A stretch of 64,000 bases of DNA from Archangium violaceum (GTDB lineage Bacteria > Myxococcota > Myxococcia > Myxococcales > Myxococcaceae), in contig NZ_CP069396.1 in the NCBI RefSeq assembly GCF_016887565.1, forward strand, positions 6,616,001-6,680,000. Direction: 5' to 3'. Below are positions 18,157 to 27,196 of this stretch, piece after piece. The notes beneath the pieces were generated by a model, which was given only the letters and a program-made list of their open reading frames with translations, was not told the DNA's origin and made no database searches. Each line of letters begins with the position of its first letter. Position 1 is the first letter of the stretch. A program made the position numbers and the translations under genes.

Positions 18157-18180
18157 GGAGCGACGGTGGAATCGCGCTCC
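18157..18180. terminator. Possible terminator hairpin between convergent genes
   Basis: GGAGCG (18157-18162) pairs with CGCTCC (18175-18180) across a 12-base loop, in the short gap between the histidine kinase and the converging membrane protein gene. There is no U-tract and the stem is only 6 bp, so this is weak. Confidence 0.35.
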
Positions 18181-18182
18181 TC

Positions 18183-19721
18183 TCACGCAGCGGAGTCGTC
18201 ACGGACCGGTTCAGCCACGCGGCGGTGCTGGCGTGCTCGCAGGGCCCGGACGCACTCCGCCACCGCCGCGACCCCCAGGGCGAGGATCAGCGGGTCCAGG
18301 GGGTAACGGAACCGATTGTTCTCCAGGTACTCGAAGAGGTTGCTCGTCAGCGCCACGAACAGGATGTTGAAGGCGAGGAACATCCACGTGGCCCCCTCCG
18401 CCGAGAACCTCCGGGAGCGCCGCAGCTCCTTCCACGCCAGCACGCCCGCGGCGCCCAGCCCGAAGACGAGCAGCGCCGTCCAGTTCCAGAGGATGCGTCC
18501 GGAGATCTCCTCCGGCGTCAGCCACCGCCCGCTCATCTCCGGCGCCTGGGCTCCATACATGCCGAGCAGGTAGCGGTTGTACAGCCAGCTCTCCGAAACG
18601 ACGCTGCGCCGGTTGCCGGCGACATAGGGCTGGTCGATCGCGGGAGTGAGGAAGATGCGGAAGCCCGACGCCACGGTCCTCAGGTAGGTGCCCGGCCGCG
18701 CGCGGATCGCGGCGAACGAGTCCCGCGCGAAGTCCTTGGACAGCGCGATGTAGGCCTCGTGGTTGAAGTTGGGCGCCCGGTTCTCCTTCACCTCGCGCCG
18801 CAACACGGGCACGTCCGGGCCGCTCACCTGACGGTAGCTCGGGGGGTAGAAGGTCAACGGCTGGAAGGGATCCGCCTTCACCAGCGGGGACACCTTCCCC
18901 TCGCGCATCAGCTCCGCCAGCTCCTCCCGGGGCATCTGCGTGAACACGATGTGGGCGAGGTTCATCCCGAACCAGCTGCTCCCCGAGAACGTGCCGAAGA
19001 GGACGGCGTTCTTCGTGTAGAGCGCGAGGATGAGCAGCAGCGGGAGCGCGGCGGCTCGTGCGACCGTGCGCCAGGGCGTACCGGCCAGCAGCACCAGGCC
19101 CACCACGACGAGGTACCACACCACATGGAAGGTGCTGCGCATGAGCGCCAGGGCTCCCAGCAGTCCGAAGAGCACCATCCCGGCACCCACCCGGCCCGAG
19201 GAGACGAAGCGGTGGAAGAACAACGCCGCCGCGCACAGCAGCAGCGTCTCGGGATACGTGTAGAAGAGCCAGTTCTCGTAGACCACCGTGGCCGGGCTCG
19301 CGATGAAGAACACCGTCAGCAGCGCACTCGGCCAGCGGGGGACTCGCAGCCGCACCATCAGCCCGTACAGGGACAATGCCAGCAGCAGTCCCATGCCGAC
19401 GTAGAACGCGGCGAAGGCGGCATCCGAGCCCTCGGCGAACGTCTGGAGCACACCGCCGAGGAACAGGTTGAAGAGGGGCGGTTGGGCGTGGAGGTAATAG
19501 ACACTCTCCAGCAGCCGGTTCCACAGGAGGTCCAGCTCGATGAACTGGAAGAACCAGAGGATGGGCGAGCTGTCGAAGTGGACACCCTCCTGCCAGTAGA
19601 GGGTCCGCGACAGGGCGAAGGCAATCAGGATGAAGACGGGCGGCGCGACACGGTGCCAGCGTCCCTCGGCGTGAGACGGGGCGGGTGGGGCGGCGTTGTC
19701 GTTCGGGCGGGGCTGTTCCAT
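18183..19721 (-). CDS. Polytopic membrane protein, glycosyltransferase family 39-like
   Basis: 512 residues from the ATG at 19721. About ten hydrophobic segments follow an N-terminal cytoplasmic stretch, including FILIAFALSR, FYVGMGLLLALSLYGLMVRL, ALLTVFFIASPATVV, GMVLFGLLGALALM and YLVVVGLVLLAGT. A large soluble loop (about residues 250-370) interrupts the helices. A C-terminal helix pair precedes an Arg-rich tail. The layout and the early acidic motif HFDSSP fit GT-C fold lipid-linked sugar transferases such as PMT/ArnT relatives. Acceptor and donor cannot be deduced. It is divergent from the CHRD gene. Confidence 0.7.
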   Translation of the reverse strand: MEQPRPNDNAAPPAPSHAEGRWHRVAPPVFILIAFALSRTLYWQEGVHFDSSPILWFFQFIELDLLWNRLLESVYYLHAQPPLFNLFLGGVLQTFAEGSDAAFAAFYVGMGLLLALSLYGLMVRLRVPRWPSALLTVFFIASPATVVYENWLFYTYPETLLLCAAALFFHRFVSSGRVGAGMVLFGLLGALALMRSTFHVVWYLVVVGLVLLAGTPWRTVARAAALPLLLILALYTKNAVLFGTFSGSSWFGMNLAHIVFTQMPREELAELMREGKVSPLVKADPFQPLTFYPPSYRQVSGPDVPVLRREVKENRAPNFNHEAYIALSKDFARDSFAAIRARPGTYLRTVASGFRIFLTPAIDQPYVAGNRRSVVSESWLYNRYLLGMYGAQAPEMSGRWLTPEEISGRILWNWTALLVFGLGAAGVLAWKELRRSRRFSAEGATWMFLAFNILFVALTSNLFEYLENNRFRYPLDPLILALGVAAVAECVRALRARQHRRVAEPVRDDSAA

Positions 19722-19902
19722 CTGGCCGCCAATGTAGCCGGAATGTTCTTCTGGCTCAGTATCCAATGGGAGCGACCTCCACCGGGAAGGTCCAGCGGCG
19801 CGGGCATGGACAGATATCGGCCACCTCATGTCCGTCTTCGGGCTTCTGTCACGATGCCTCGGCGGCTACTCCTGAAGCACCCCGATTCTACAGGAGTCCG
19901 CC

Positions 19903-20535
19903 ATGCACACCTTGAAGGCCCTCGCGTTCACGAGCGTTCTCTTCATGCTGCCCGCCCATGCGAAGGATCCCGCCCTCGGTGCGACGACCTTCACGGTCTA
20001 CGAGAGCTACCTCAGCCCGGCCCAGGAGCCCGGTGAGGAGTCGGAGACCCCCAAGCTGCTGGAGAAGAGCCTCGGGGCCACGGCTCCCTCCGTGCCTCGC
20101 GAGGAGCGCAAGTCCAGGGGCCATGGGCAGATCCGGTTCGCGCGTGATCTGAGCAAGGCCTATATCGACGTCGAGATCCAAGGGGTCAATCCCGCCGACA
20201 TCCTCATGTTCCACATCCACTGCGGACCCCCGGGATTCCTGGGTCCCATCATCGTGGACTTCGGGGAGGTCAGCAGCCCGGCGAAGCTGTTCGCCGGCGG
20301 CAAGTTCTCGGTGGAGATCACCAACAAGAACGTCAGGTTCGTCAAGGACATGCCGGGTCTGAAGCCCTCGCTGCCCGAGAGCTGCCCCTCCGATATCGGC
20401 CTCCCGAACCAGACCAAGACCATCGCCGGACTGGAGTACCTGGCGAGGAAGGGCGTGCTCTATTTCAACCTCCACACCAAGGCGCACACCTATTACGGAG
20501 AGATGCGCGGTCAGCTCTACGCCGTCAAGGAGTAG
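19903..20535 (+). CDS. Secreted CHRD-domain protein
   Basis: 210 residues with an AGGAG ribosome binding site, a signal peptide to about residue 20 (AHA/KD) and a CHRD-type beta fold: GHGQIRFARDLSKAYIDVEI, MFHIHCGPPGFLGPIIVDFG and the terminal YFNLHTKAHTYYGEMRGQLY. The HIHxGxxGxxGP and NxHTxxxxxGExRGQL motifs are the CHRD hallmarks. The domain's biochemical role is unknown; bacterial copies are exported and often stand alone. It converges on the LysR gene with a 14 bp gap. Confidence 0.88.
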   Translation: MHTLKALAFTSVLFMLPAHAKDPALGATTFTVYESYLSPAQEPGEESETPKLLEKSLGATAPSVPREERKSRGHGQIRFARDLSKAYIDVEIQGVNPADILMFHIHCGPPGFLGPIIVDFGEVSSPAKLFAGGKFSVEITNKNVRFVKDMPGLKPSLPESCPSDIGLPNQTKTIAGLEYLARKGVLYFNLHTKAHTYYGEMRGQLYAVKE

Positions 20536-20549
20536 CCGTTGCCGGCGGT

Positions 20550-21434
20550 TCAGAGCGGTTCCAGGAAGCGGAGGATGTGCGAGAGCACCTGCTTGATCTT
20601 GGGAATCTCGGAGAGCGCCTCGGGCACGCTGATGCGGACCGGGCGCTCACGTCCCACGACGTCGGGCAGCACGGGCACCAGCTGCTCTGGTGGACTGCCC
20701 GGGTCGGGCAGCTCGACGCTGGGCATCAGGCCAATGCCCAGCCCGGCGAGGCAACAGGAGCGGATCAGGTGGATGTCCGTCGCGATGAGCGCCGGCTCGA
20801 CCGTGAACGAGCCGCCCCGGAGCGTGGGCCAGATACGGGCGTCGTCTCCCGGGGCCTCCCAGGCGAAGAGCTCGTGGCCTCGCAGCTCCTCCACCGAGCG
20901 CGGAGTCCCTCTCCGCCGCAGGTACTCCTGGCTGGCCATCAGCCCCTCGTGCACCCGCATCACCACGTGCGAGCGCCACGGCCCCTTGGGCGTGTCCTCC
21001 CCGAAGTGGACCGCCATGTCCACGTCGTCCAGCGGCTCGCCCAGGGGGTTGTCGCTGAAGCGGGCGTGGACGCGCAGTTGCGGATAGGAGGTCCGCAACA
21101 GCTCGAAGAGGGGAGTGAGCAGGTGCGGCGGCAGTCCCACGGGCAGCACCAGCCTCAGCACCCCCGAGGGCGCATGGCCCACCTCGCGGATGGATGCCAG
21201 CAACGCGCTCGTCTCCTGCATCATGATCCGCCCGCGCCGGGCGAGCACCTCGCCGGCTTCGGTCAAGACGATGCCCTGGTGGGTGCTCTTGAGGAGCGGC
21301 ACACCGGCGCGTGCCTCGAGCGCCTCGACGCGGCGCCTCAAGGTGGTGCGCGACACGCCCAGGGAGTCCGCGGCGGCCAGGAACGAGCCGGTATTCACGA
21401 CGTCGAGAAAGGCGCGCAACTCTTCCAGATCCAT
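20550..21434 (-). CDS. LysR-family transcriptional regulator
   Basis: 294 residues from the ATG at 21434. The winged helix-turn-helix is at the N-terminus (LEELRAFLDVVNTGSFLAAA then LGVSRTTLRRRVEALEARAG), followed by the LysR effector domain (VLRLVLPVGLPPHLLTPLFE, HFGEDTPKGPW). Length and order are standard. It is divergent from the 782-residue gene at 21599 across about 164 bp, so that gene and the flavoprotein after it are its likely targets. The effector is unknown. Confidence 0.93.
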   Translation of the reverse strand: MDLEELRAFLDVVNTGSFLAAADSLGVSRTTLRRRVEALEARAGVPLLKSTHQGIVLTEAGEVLARRGRIMMQETSALLASIREVGHAPSGVLRLVLPVGLPPHLLTPLFELLRTSYPQLRVHARFSDNPLGEPLDDVDMAVHFGEDTPKGPWRSHVVMRVHEGLMASQEYLRRRGTPRSVEELRGHELFAWEAPGDDARIWPTLRGGSFTVEPALIATDIHLIRSCCLAGLGIGLMPSVELPDPGSPPEQLVPVLPDVVGRERPVRISVPEALSEIPKIKQVLSHILRFLEPL

Positions 21435-21598
21435 GCTCTTGCCTCGTGGCCAGGAGTGTAGATCCGGAGAGCCCGTCCTCCTCATCCTCCAGTCCGAGGC
21501 ACACGCGCGCTTCCGGACAGGTGCCCTTCAGGGCCTTGCGGCCCGAGCCCCGAGCTGGAATCCATGTGCTTCTCTCGGTGAGCCGGGGGGCTCCAGAC

Positions 21599-23947
21599 AT
21601 GGCTTTGATCGATCGCGTCAAGACACTGTGTGACCGGCTCTCGGGCCACGGCTGGGCGGACCGGTTGAGTCCCTTCGGGCTGGACATCACGGCGGCCTCG
21701 CCCGGGGCGCTCGCCACCCAGCTCGCCAGGGCCGTGCGGCGGCCCACGGGCGACGACCTGAAGGGCTTCGAGGACTTCGCCTTCCGGACCGCCGCCGGCA
21801 TCAAGCCCGCCGCGCCCGGCAAGAGCCTGCTCTATCACGCGCTGGCCAGCCCCTACGTCCATCCCACCCCCGGCAACACGCCCGCGCCTTCTCCCGAGGC
21901 CTATCCCACGCTCGAGGAGCTCGACACCCTCGAGAACTACCTCTACAGCCTCGCGAGGAGGCGATTGGCGGACCTTCCCGGCGCCACGCTCGCCGTGTTC
22001 GCCTACCAGTACCGGCCCGGCGAGCGCAGCCCGCATGGCCTGCACGCGGACATGGCCTGGTCCCGCACGGGAGTGGCCCGCGTCGGCACCCGTCCGCCCC
22101 GTTACGATGCGGCGCGGCGCTCCTTCTGGGTCGAGCCCGAGGATGGGGGAGACGGGCTCGCCGTGCTCCCCGCCCGCTACGGCGCCTTCCTCTGCGTGTC
22201 GGCGCGGCCGGGGGGCCAGCGCGTGGTGCTCGACCCGGTGCAGGGGGACAACCTCCGCAACTTCCTCTTTCCCGTGCACAAGCTCTTCCCCGGGAACGAG
22301 TGCCTCGTGGGGGAGACGCTCTCCGAGGCGATGTTCGACTTCGACGAGTACCACCGCAATGAGAAGCTGCGCCGCGTCCACACGAACGGCCGCATCCCCG
22401 CGCTGCCTCAGTTCGACCTCACCCGGACACCATTCGTGCGCCAGTCGGGGGATGACGATGCGCTGGTGGGCCGGCAGCGGGTGGGCGCCAGCGTGCTCAT
22501 CGTCCCCGTGCACCACCCGGCGCTCGTGCGGACGGTGACGCAGCGGGTGGGGGGACGCGACGAGCTGGTGCGCTTCCGCGTCCCCAGGAGGCAGCGCATC
22601 TCCTTCGGCCAGACCTCGCGCGAGACGCGTTTCTGGACGAGCTTCGACACCATCTCCGGAGGCCCCGAGGGCCGGCGCGCCCCGGAGTACGTCAACATCC
22701 GCCACCGGGTGCGGCAGGGCCCCGGCGGCACCTTCGAGCTCGAGGACCTGGGCGGCCCGCTCGCCAATGGCAGCTTCCTCCCGGAGGCCGAGTTCCTCGC
22801 GCTGGTGGACCAGGGCGGATACGAGGCCGCCCACTTCATGGACGACACGTGCGACGGGTGCGTGACCGTCCGGGTGAGCGGGCTGAGCCGGCCGCTCGGG
22901 ACGACGCTGCCGGCCTACTCGCTCGTGACGGCGCCGGACTTCTTCCCACTCGCGGACCAGTTCGAGATCGCCGCCTGGGTCGAGACACTGCCGGACCCGC
23001 ACTTCCGCCAGGGAGGGCCCAAACCCCTGAGCAGCGGGCGGGACAGCGTCAATCCGGACCTCCAGCGTCCGGGCCAGCCGAACATCAAGGCCTTCCGCCG
23101 GAGCGACAGGACGCTGACGGCCGTGGTGGGCGCCGGGGCCGTGGGCAGCGCGCAGGCGGGTGAGCGGACGCCGGTGCTCGTCACCTGGCTGCCGGATGGG
23201 GCGTCCGGTGTCTTCGCCCCGGGCTGGGATGTGGCGCTCGGCAACGATGACCTGGGGAGCTTCACCGCGGCCTTCGGCCTGGGCAGCCCCTTCCCGGAGG
23301 ATGCCAAGCTCTGCGCGGCCTTGAACTCCTTCTGGCCCGCGGTGGCTCCCGATGCCTCGCGCACGTTCAACGAGGCGCCCATGGGCAAGCCGATGCTCGA
23401 CTCCGAGCTGGGCTATCACCCGCAGCACCCGCGCGTCCTGGCGGGAGAGGTCTCCTCGTCACCCGGGTGGGATGGTGAGCACGGCCCCTTTCTCTTCCAG
23501 GAAGGCGGCCAGTGGTTCATGAACTTCGCCAACCGGTTCCGCGCCGACTATGTCTCCAATGCCCTGAAGGGGCGGATCCGGCTCGGCCCGCTCGCCCATG
23601 TGACGGCCCCGGAGCTCATCGCACGCATGGAGGCGCTGCGCTTCTGCATCAGGCGCGTGGTGCCTCCGGCGGGAGACACGGTCCCCGACTCCACCGTCGT
23701 GCTGGTGACGGCGGAGAAGGTGGTGGACTGGGACCTGGGGCCGCCGAAGGACACCGCGTTGAGCGGCCCGGGCTACCACTTCGTCTTCGTCGAGACGTCG
23801 GCACTGGAGGAGGCCATTGCCAACACGCCGCGCCGCAGGGTGCGGGTCCTGCGGCGCTACACCTGCCACGTCTCGAGCACGGCGGTCCGCTTCCAGGTGG
23901 ATGACGGGCCCTTCGCGCTCTTCTCCCGCCCGGCCGAGGGCGTCTGA
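21599..23947 (+). CDS. Large protein of uncertain family, possibly LodA/GoxA-like (quinone cofactor) enzyme
   Basis: 782 residues from the ATG at 21599 (an upstream extension of the frame overlaps the LysR promoter region and is unlikely). No signal peptide or membrane helix. The second half contains FAPGWDVALG, then PFPEDAKLCAALNSFWPAVA with C572 and W579. This is reminiscent of the FxPGxE and WWPAxxPD stretches I recall from LodA-like amino-acid oxidases, whose Trp and Cys become a cysteine tryptophylquinone. An FAD oxidoreductase gene follows within 18 bp, as LodB follows LodA. The rest (residues 1-500) has no motif I recognise. Family membership is a hypothesis; the gene itself is certain. 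Confidence 0.8.
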   Translation: MALIDRVKTLCDRLSGHGWADRLSPFGLDITAASPGALATQLARAVRRPTGDDLKGFEDFAFRTAAGIKPAAPGKSLLYHALASPYVHPTPGNTPAPSPEAYPTLEELDTLENYLYSLARRRLADLPGATLAVFAYQYRPGERSPHGLHADMAWSRTGVARVGTRPPRYDAARRSFWVEPEDGGDGLAVLPARYGAFLCVSARPGGQRVVLDPVQGDNLRNFLFPVHKLFPGNECLVGETLSEAMFDFDEYHRNEKLRRVHTNGRIPALPQFDLTRTPFVRQSGDDDALVGRQRVGASVLIVPVHHPALVRTVTQRVGGRDELVRFRVPRRQRISFGQTSRETRFWTSFDTISGGPEGRRAPEYVNIRHRVRQGPGGTFELEDLGGPLANGSFLPEAEFLALVDQGGYEAAHFMDDTCDGCVTVRVSGLSRPLGTTLPAYSLVTAPDFFPLADQFEIAAWVETLPDPHFRQGGPKPLSSGRDSVNPDLQRPGQPNIKAFRRSDRTLTAVVGAGAVGSAQAGERTPVLVTWLPDGASGVFAPGWDVALGNDDLGSFTAAFGLGSPFPEDAKLCAALNSFWPAVAPDASRTFNEAPMGKPMLDSELGYHPQHPRVLAGEVSSSPGWDGEHGPFLFQEGGQWFMNFANRFRADYVSNALKGRIRLGPLAHVTAPELIARMEALRFCIRRVVPPAGDTVPDSTVVLVTAEKVVDWDLGPPKDTALSGPGYHFVFVETSALEEAIANTPRRRVRVLRRYTCHVSSTAVRFQVDDGPFALFSRPAEGV

Positions 23948-23965
23948 GCGTCCGGAGCCCCTGTC

Positions 23966-25048
23966 ATGGCCGCGTCCTCGGAGGTCATCATCGTGGGAGC
24001 GGGTCCGGCCGGATGCGCGGCGGCCATCGGGTGTGCCACGGCCGGGTTGAGCGTACGGCTCCTCGAGTCGGCCCGTTTCCCGAGGGACCTCCCGGGTGAG
24101 ACGCTGCACCCGGGCGTGGAAGCGCTCCTGGAGCGGCTGGGCGTGGCCGCCGAGGTCCGGGCCGCGGGCTTCCCACGCCATGAAGGCATCTGGACGCATT
24201 CCCCCGAGGGAAGCGTGTTCACCCCCTACGGGGCCGGTGCGGAGGGGCCGTGGCGCGGCTTCCAGGCCTGGCGCGCCGAGCTCGATGGTCTCCTGCTGCG
24301 GCGCGCGGTGGCGTTGGGGGTCGAGGTCCTGCAGCCCTGCCGGGCCCTCCAACCGCTCGTCGAGCGGGGGAGGGTGGTGGGGGTGGAGACGTCCCAGGGA
24401 CTCCAGCACGGCCGGTTCGTGGTCGATGCCAGCGGCCGGGGGCGCTGGTTCACCCGGAAGCACGGACTCGCCAGGAGCGTGGACTCGCCGCTCCTGCTCG
24501 CCCGGTACGGCTACGTGCACGGCCACTTCGTGGAGCAGGACGAGCACCCGTCCCTGCGTTGGGAGCCGGACGGTTGGGAGTGGATCGCCAGGGTCCGTCC
24601 GGGGCTCTACGCGTGGACACGGCTGTCACTCCATGCCCGGAGGCGGACACGGCCGGACCCGCCCCGGGTTCTGAGCTCGGGCAGGGCCGTCGGCGCTCCT
24701 CGTGGGGCGGATGTCACCTGGAGCCGTGTCGAGGCCCCGGCTGGCGACGGATACTTCATCGCCGGGGACGCGGCGGCGGTGGTGGACCCCGCCTCCTCCC
24801 AGGGAGTCCTGCGCGCGCTGATGCAGGGCATGATGGCCGCACACCTCATCACCGCCTGCGTGAAGGGAACGGCCCCCGAGACGGAAGTGGCCCGCTTCTA
24901 TCGCGGCTGGGTCCGGGACATGTACCAGCGGTCCGCCTCCGCGCTTCGCGCACGGTACGCGTCCATGCTACGCGAAGGCGGCGCTGCGCAGGACCATCAC
25001 GTCGGCGAAGTCCTGGCGCACCGGCGCGAGACTCAGCGCGCCCTGTGA
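23966..25048 (+). CDS. FAD-dependent oxidoreductase, tryptophan-halogenase/LodB-like flavoprotein family
   Basis: 360 residues. The dinucleotide-binding motif VIIVGAGPAGCAAAIGCA is at the N-terminus, then the GETLHPGVEALLERLGV stretch, and the second FAD motif GDGYFIAGDAAAVVDPASSQ. It lacks the WxWxIP motif of true tryptophan halogenases. It lies 18 bp after the 782-residue gene, so the two are probably one operon; in LodA/LodB and QhpG systems such flavoproteins build a tryptophan-derived cofactor in their partner. Its last 81 bases overlap the converging methyltransferase gene. Confidence 0.85.
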   Translation: MAASSEVIIVGAGPAGCAAAIGCATAGLSVRLLESARFPRDLPGETLHPGVEALLERLGVAAEVRAAGFPRHEGIWTHSPEGSVFTPYGAGAEGPWRGFQAWRAELDGLLLRRAVALGVEVLQPCRALQPLVERGRVVGVETSQGLQHGRFVVDASGRGRWFTRKHGLARSVDSPLLLARYGYVHGHFVEQDEHPSLRWEPDGWEWIARVRPGLYAWTRLSLHARRRTRPDPPRVLSSGRAVGAPRGADVTWSRVEAPAGDGYFIAGDAAAVVDPASSQGVLRALMQGMMAAHLITACVKGTAPETEVARFYRGWVRDMYQRSASALRARYASMLREGGAAQDHHVGEVLAHRRETQRAL

Positions 25049-25897
25049 CACCTGCTCGAGGAAGTACTCGCCGTAGTCGTGGCGGGGCCCCGAGGCGTAC
25101 ACGGTGATGTCCCGGGCCCGCGCGACGTCCCCGAGCATCCGGGCCACCGCGTGCGCCACCTCTCCCCAGAAGGGGAAGTACAGATAGAACGCCGTGCCGT
25201 CCGACAGGTCCACATCGCGCACATCCGCGTGGATGAACTCCAGGTTCGGCAGCGCGAAACGCTCGCCATTGCGGCGCGCGGACTCGACGTAGGTCTGGCC
25301 GTACTCCACGCCCTTGACCCGCGCAGAGGAGCTCGCGGCCACGGTGATGGCGAACTTCCCGTTGCCACAGCCCAGGTCGTAGATCGTGTCGTGCTGCCCG
25401 GGACTCGTGATGGAGAGGAAGTCGGAGATGCGCCGCGCCCGCGAAGCCATGTTCACCTGGCCGAACGGGGGACGGTTCTGGCCCGTGGTGATGCGGGAGA
25501 TGCGCAGCAGGCCCTCGAGCCAGTCATCCGCCGCCGTGCTCGCGCGACCAGCGGCCTCGGTGAAGCCGAGCCCCTCCCACCGCTCCCGGAAGTGTGCCGG
25601 TGCGAGGTCTCCCGTGCGAAGCTGCTGGGCGACGTCATCTCCGGCCGCATCCAGCGCCTCGGTCACCGAGAGTGCACCCACCTCCATCGCATCCCAGAGG
25701 GCACGCAGCTCCGGACGATCCCTCACGTCGATGAGGAGCAGGTCTGGCTCCACGTTCTCCCTCACGAAGGAGAACCCCTCGAAGAGCTCCCACAGCGCGC
25801 CCAGGTCCAGCGTACGCACATCCTTCGAGGACAGGAGGCTCTCGGCGCGCTCGACCCACCAGGGGACGGAGCGTGGGGTGGGGGAGGTGGAGGGCAT
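24968..25897 (-). CDS. Class I SAM-dependent methyltransferase
   Basis: 309 residues from the ATG at 25897; a GTG at 25927 is an alternative, and neither has a strong ribosome binding site. Motif I is IYDLGCGNGKFAITVA, followed by the acidic strand GVEYGQTYVESAR, NLEFIHADVRDVDLSDGT and the post-motif AFYLYFPFWGEVAHAVARM. Residues 1-150 form an extra N-terminal helical domain. The FYLYFPFW motif resembles histone-lysine Dot1-like or small-molecule methyltransferases, but the substrate is unknown. Its 3' end overlaps the flavoprotein gene on the other strand by 81 bp. Confidence 0.85.
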   Translation of the reverse strand: MPSTSPTPRSVPWWVERAESLLSSKDVRTLDLGALWELFEGFSFVRENVEPDLLLIDVRDRPELRALWDAMEVGALSVTEALDAAGDDVAQQLRTGDLAPAHFRERWEGLGFTEAAGRASTAADDWLEGLLRISRITTGQNRPPFGQVNMASRARRISDFLSITSPGQHDTIYDLGCGNGKFAITVAASSSARVKGVEYGQTYVESARRNGERFALPNLEFIHADVRDVDLSDGTAFYLYFPFWGEVAHAVARMLGDVARARDITVYASGPRHDYGEYFLEQVSQGALSLAPVRQDFADVMVLRSAAFA

Positions 25898-26009
25898 GGG
25901 ACAGGATGGTGTCAGACAGGCGGACACCTGTCCAAAGCCCGTCTGCTCGACAGGTCTGCTGGCGGCATTTCAAGTAACGTCGCGACGTCGCCAAACAGGG
26001 GAGAGCGTC

Positions 26010-26480
26010 GTGGCCACTCGGAAGGTGCAAGCGAAGAAGCCCGCGGCCAAGAAGCCCGCGGCCAAGAAGCCCGCGGCCAGCGTGAGGAAGACGAAGTCGT
26101 CGTCCCAGACGACGGGCGCGGACCAGGTGGACGCGTACATGAAGGACCTGGAGCACCCGCTGAAGGCCGAGATCGAAGCCGTGCGGACGATCATCCTGGG
26201 GGCGAACAAGAAGGTCGCCGAGCGCGTGAAGTGGAACGCGCCGAGCTTCTATTACAAAGAGGACATCGCGGCCTTCCATCCCCGCGCTCGGGACTGCGTG
26301 CACGTCGTCTTCGTCTTCCCGCGAGGCACGATGCCGAGCGATCGGTTCGGCTTCCTGGAGGGCGACTACGTGGATCGGCGCATGGCGCGGTTCCGCGACA
26401 TGGCCGATGTCCAGGCGAACAAGGCCGGCCTCGTGCGGCTCGTGAACCACTGGGTCCGCGCCATGGACGAGGTGCACTGA
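26010..26480 (+). CDS. DUF1801 (YdhG-like) protein with Lys/Pro/Ala tail
   Basis: 156 residues starting at a GTG with a good GGGGAGAG ribosome binding site. Residues 8-24 are a basic tail of three AAKKP-type repeats, as found on histone-H1-like and nucleoid proteins. The remainder is a DUF1801 domain (VDAYMKDLEHPLKAEIEAVR, VKWNAPSFYYKEDIAAFHP, HVVFVFPRG). The domain fold is known from structures but not its function. The tail may give DNA or RNA binding; I infer that from composition only. Confidence 0.85.
   Translation: MATRKVQAKKPAAKKPAAKKPAASVRKTKSSSQTTGADQVDAYMKDLEHPLKAEIEAVRTIILGANKKVAERVKWNAPSFYYKEDIAAFHPRARDCVHVVFVFPRGTMPSDRFGFLEGDYVDRRMARFRDMADVQANKAGLVRLVNHWVRAMDEVH
26034..26078 (+). 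repeat. Perfect 15-bp tandem repeat, 3 copies, in the DUF1801 gene
   Basis: Three identical copies of AAGAAGCCCGCGGCC, each encoding KKPAA, at 26034-26048, 26049-26063 and 26064-26078. Being perfect and in frame, the tract can gain or lose copies by slippage without breaking the gene. Confidence 0.95.
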
Positions 26481-26521
26481 ACTGGTTGCAAAACACAATC
26501 AGTCTTGTAAGTAGGAGCCCG

Positions 26522-27196
26522 ATGACGCCCAACCCTGGACCGCCTCCGCAGCTCTACTTCCACCCCTTCGCCTCTTTCTGTCAGAAGGTGCTGGTCGCGC
26601 TCTACGAGAACGGGACTCCGTTCGAGCCGCACTTCGTCGACCTGGGCGATCCGGCCTCCCGCCAGGCCTTCCTGGCCATCTGGCCGGTGGGAAAGATGCC
26701 GGTCCTGGTGGACCGCGCCGCGAACCGGACGATCCCCGAGTCCAGCATCATCATCGAATACCTGGACCGCCATTACCCCGGCGCGACGCGGTTGATCCCC
26801 GACGACTTCGACAAGGCCCTGGAGACGCGTCTGCAAGATCGCTTCTTCGATCTCCAGATCGCCGAGCCGATGCAGAAGATCGTCACCGACCGGATCCGCC
26901 CGAAAGGGCGGGGTGATCCGCACGGCGTGGAAGCGGCCAGGGCCTCGCTGCGCACCGCCTACGACCTGCTCGATCGCCAGATGGCGACCCGGACCTGGGC
27001 CGTCGGCGAGGCGTTCACCCTGGCGGACTGCGGCGCGGCCCCCGCCTTGTTCTATGCCAACTGGGTCGAGCCCATCACCCACGCGCACGTCAGGGCCTAT
27101 CTGGACCGCCTGATGAAACGTCCTTCCTTCGCCCGCGCCGTGGAAGAGGCCCGTCCCTACAGAGTCCTCTTCCCACAGCCGCGGACGGACGATTAG
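26522..27196 (+). CDS. Glutathione S-transferase family protein
   Basis: 224 residues from the ATG at 26522. The N-terminal thioredoxin fold shows FHPFASFCQKVLVALYENG (candidate Ser18/Cys20 active site), the cis-Pro loop VGKMPVLVD and the glutathione-contacting ESSIIIEYLD. The C-terminal helical domain follows (WAVGEAFTLADCGAAPALFY, FARAVEEARPYR). Typical length. Probably a cytosolic GST in detoxification or stress; the acceptor is unknown. It lies 41 bp after the DUF1801 gene and its stop abuts the converging SDR stop with no gap. Confidence 0.92.
   Translation: MTPNPGPPPQLYFHPFASFCQKVLVALYENGTPFEPHFVDLGDPASRQAFLAIWPVGKMPVLVDRAANRTIPESSIIIEYLDRHYPGATRLIPDDFDKALETRLQDRFFDLQIAEPMQKIVTDRIRPKGRGDPHGVEAARASLRTAYDLLDRQMATRTWAVGEAFTLADCGAAPALFYANWVEPITHAHVRAYLDRLMKRPSFARAVEEARPYRVLFPQPRTDD

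Noticed and set aside
21482-23428. 648-codon minus-strand frame across the 782-residue gene
   Set aside because: Arg/Gly/Ala-rich antisense product; the plus-strand frame has the better start and an operon partner.
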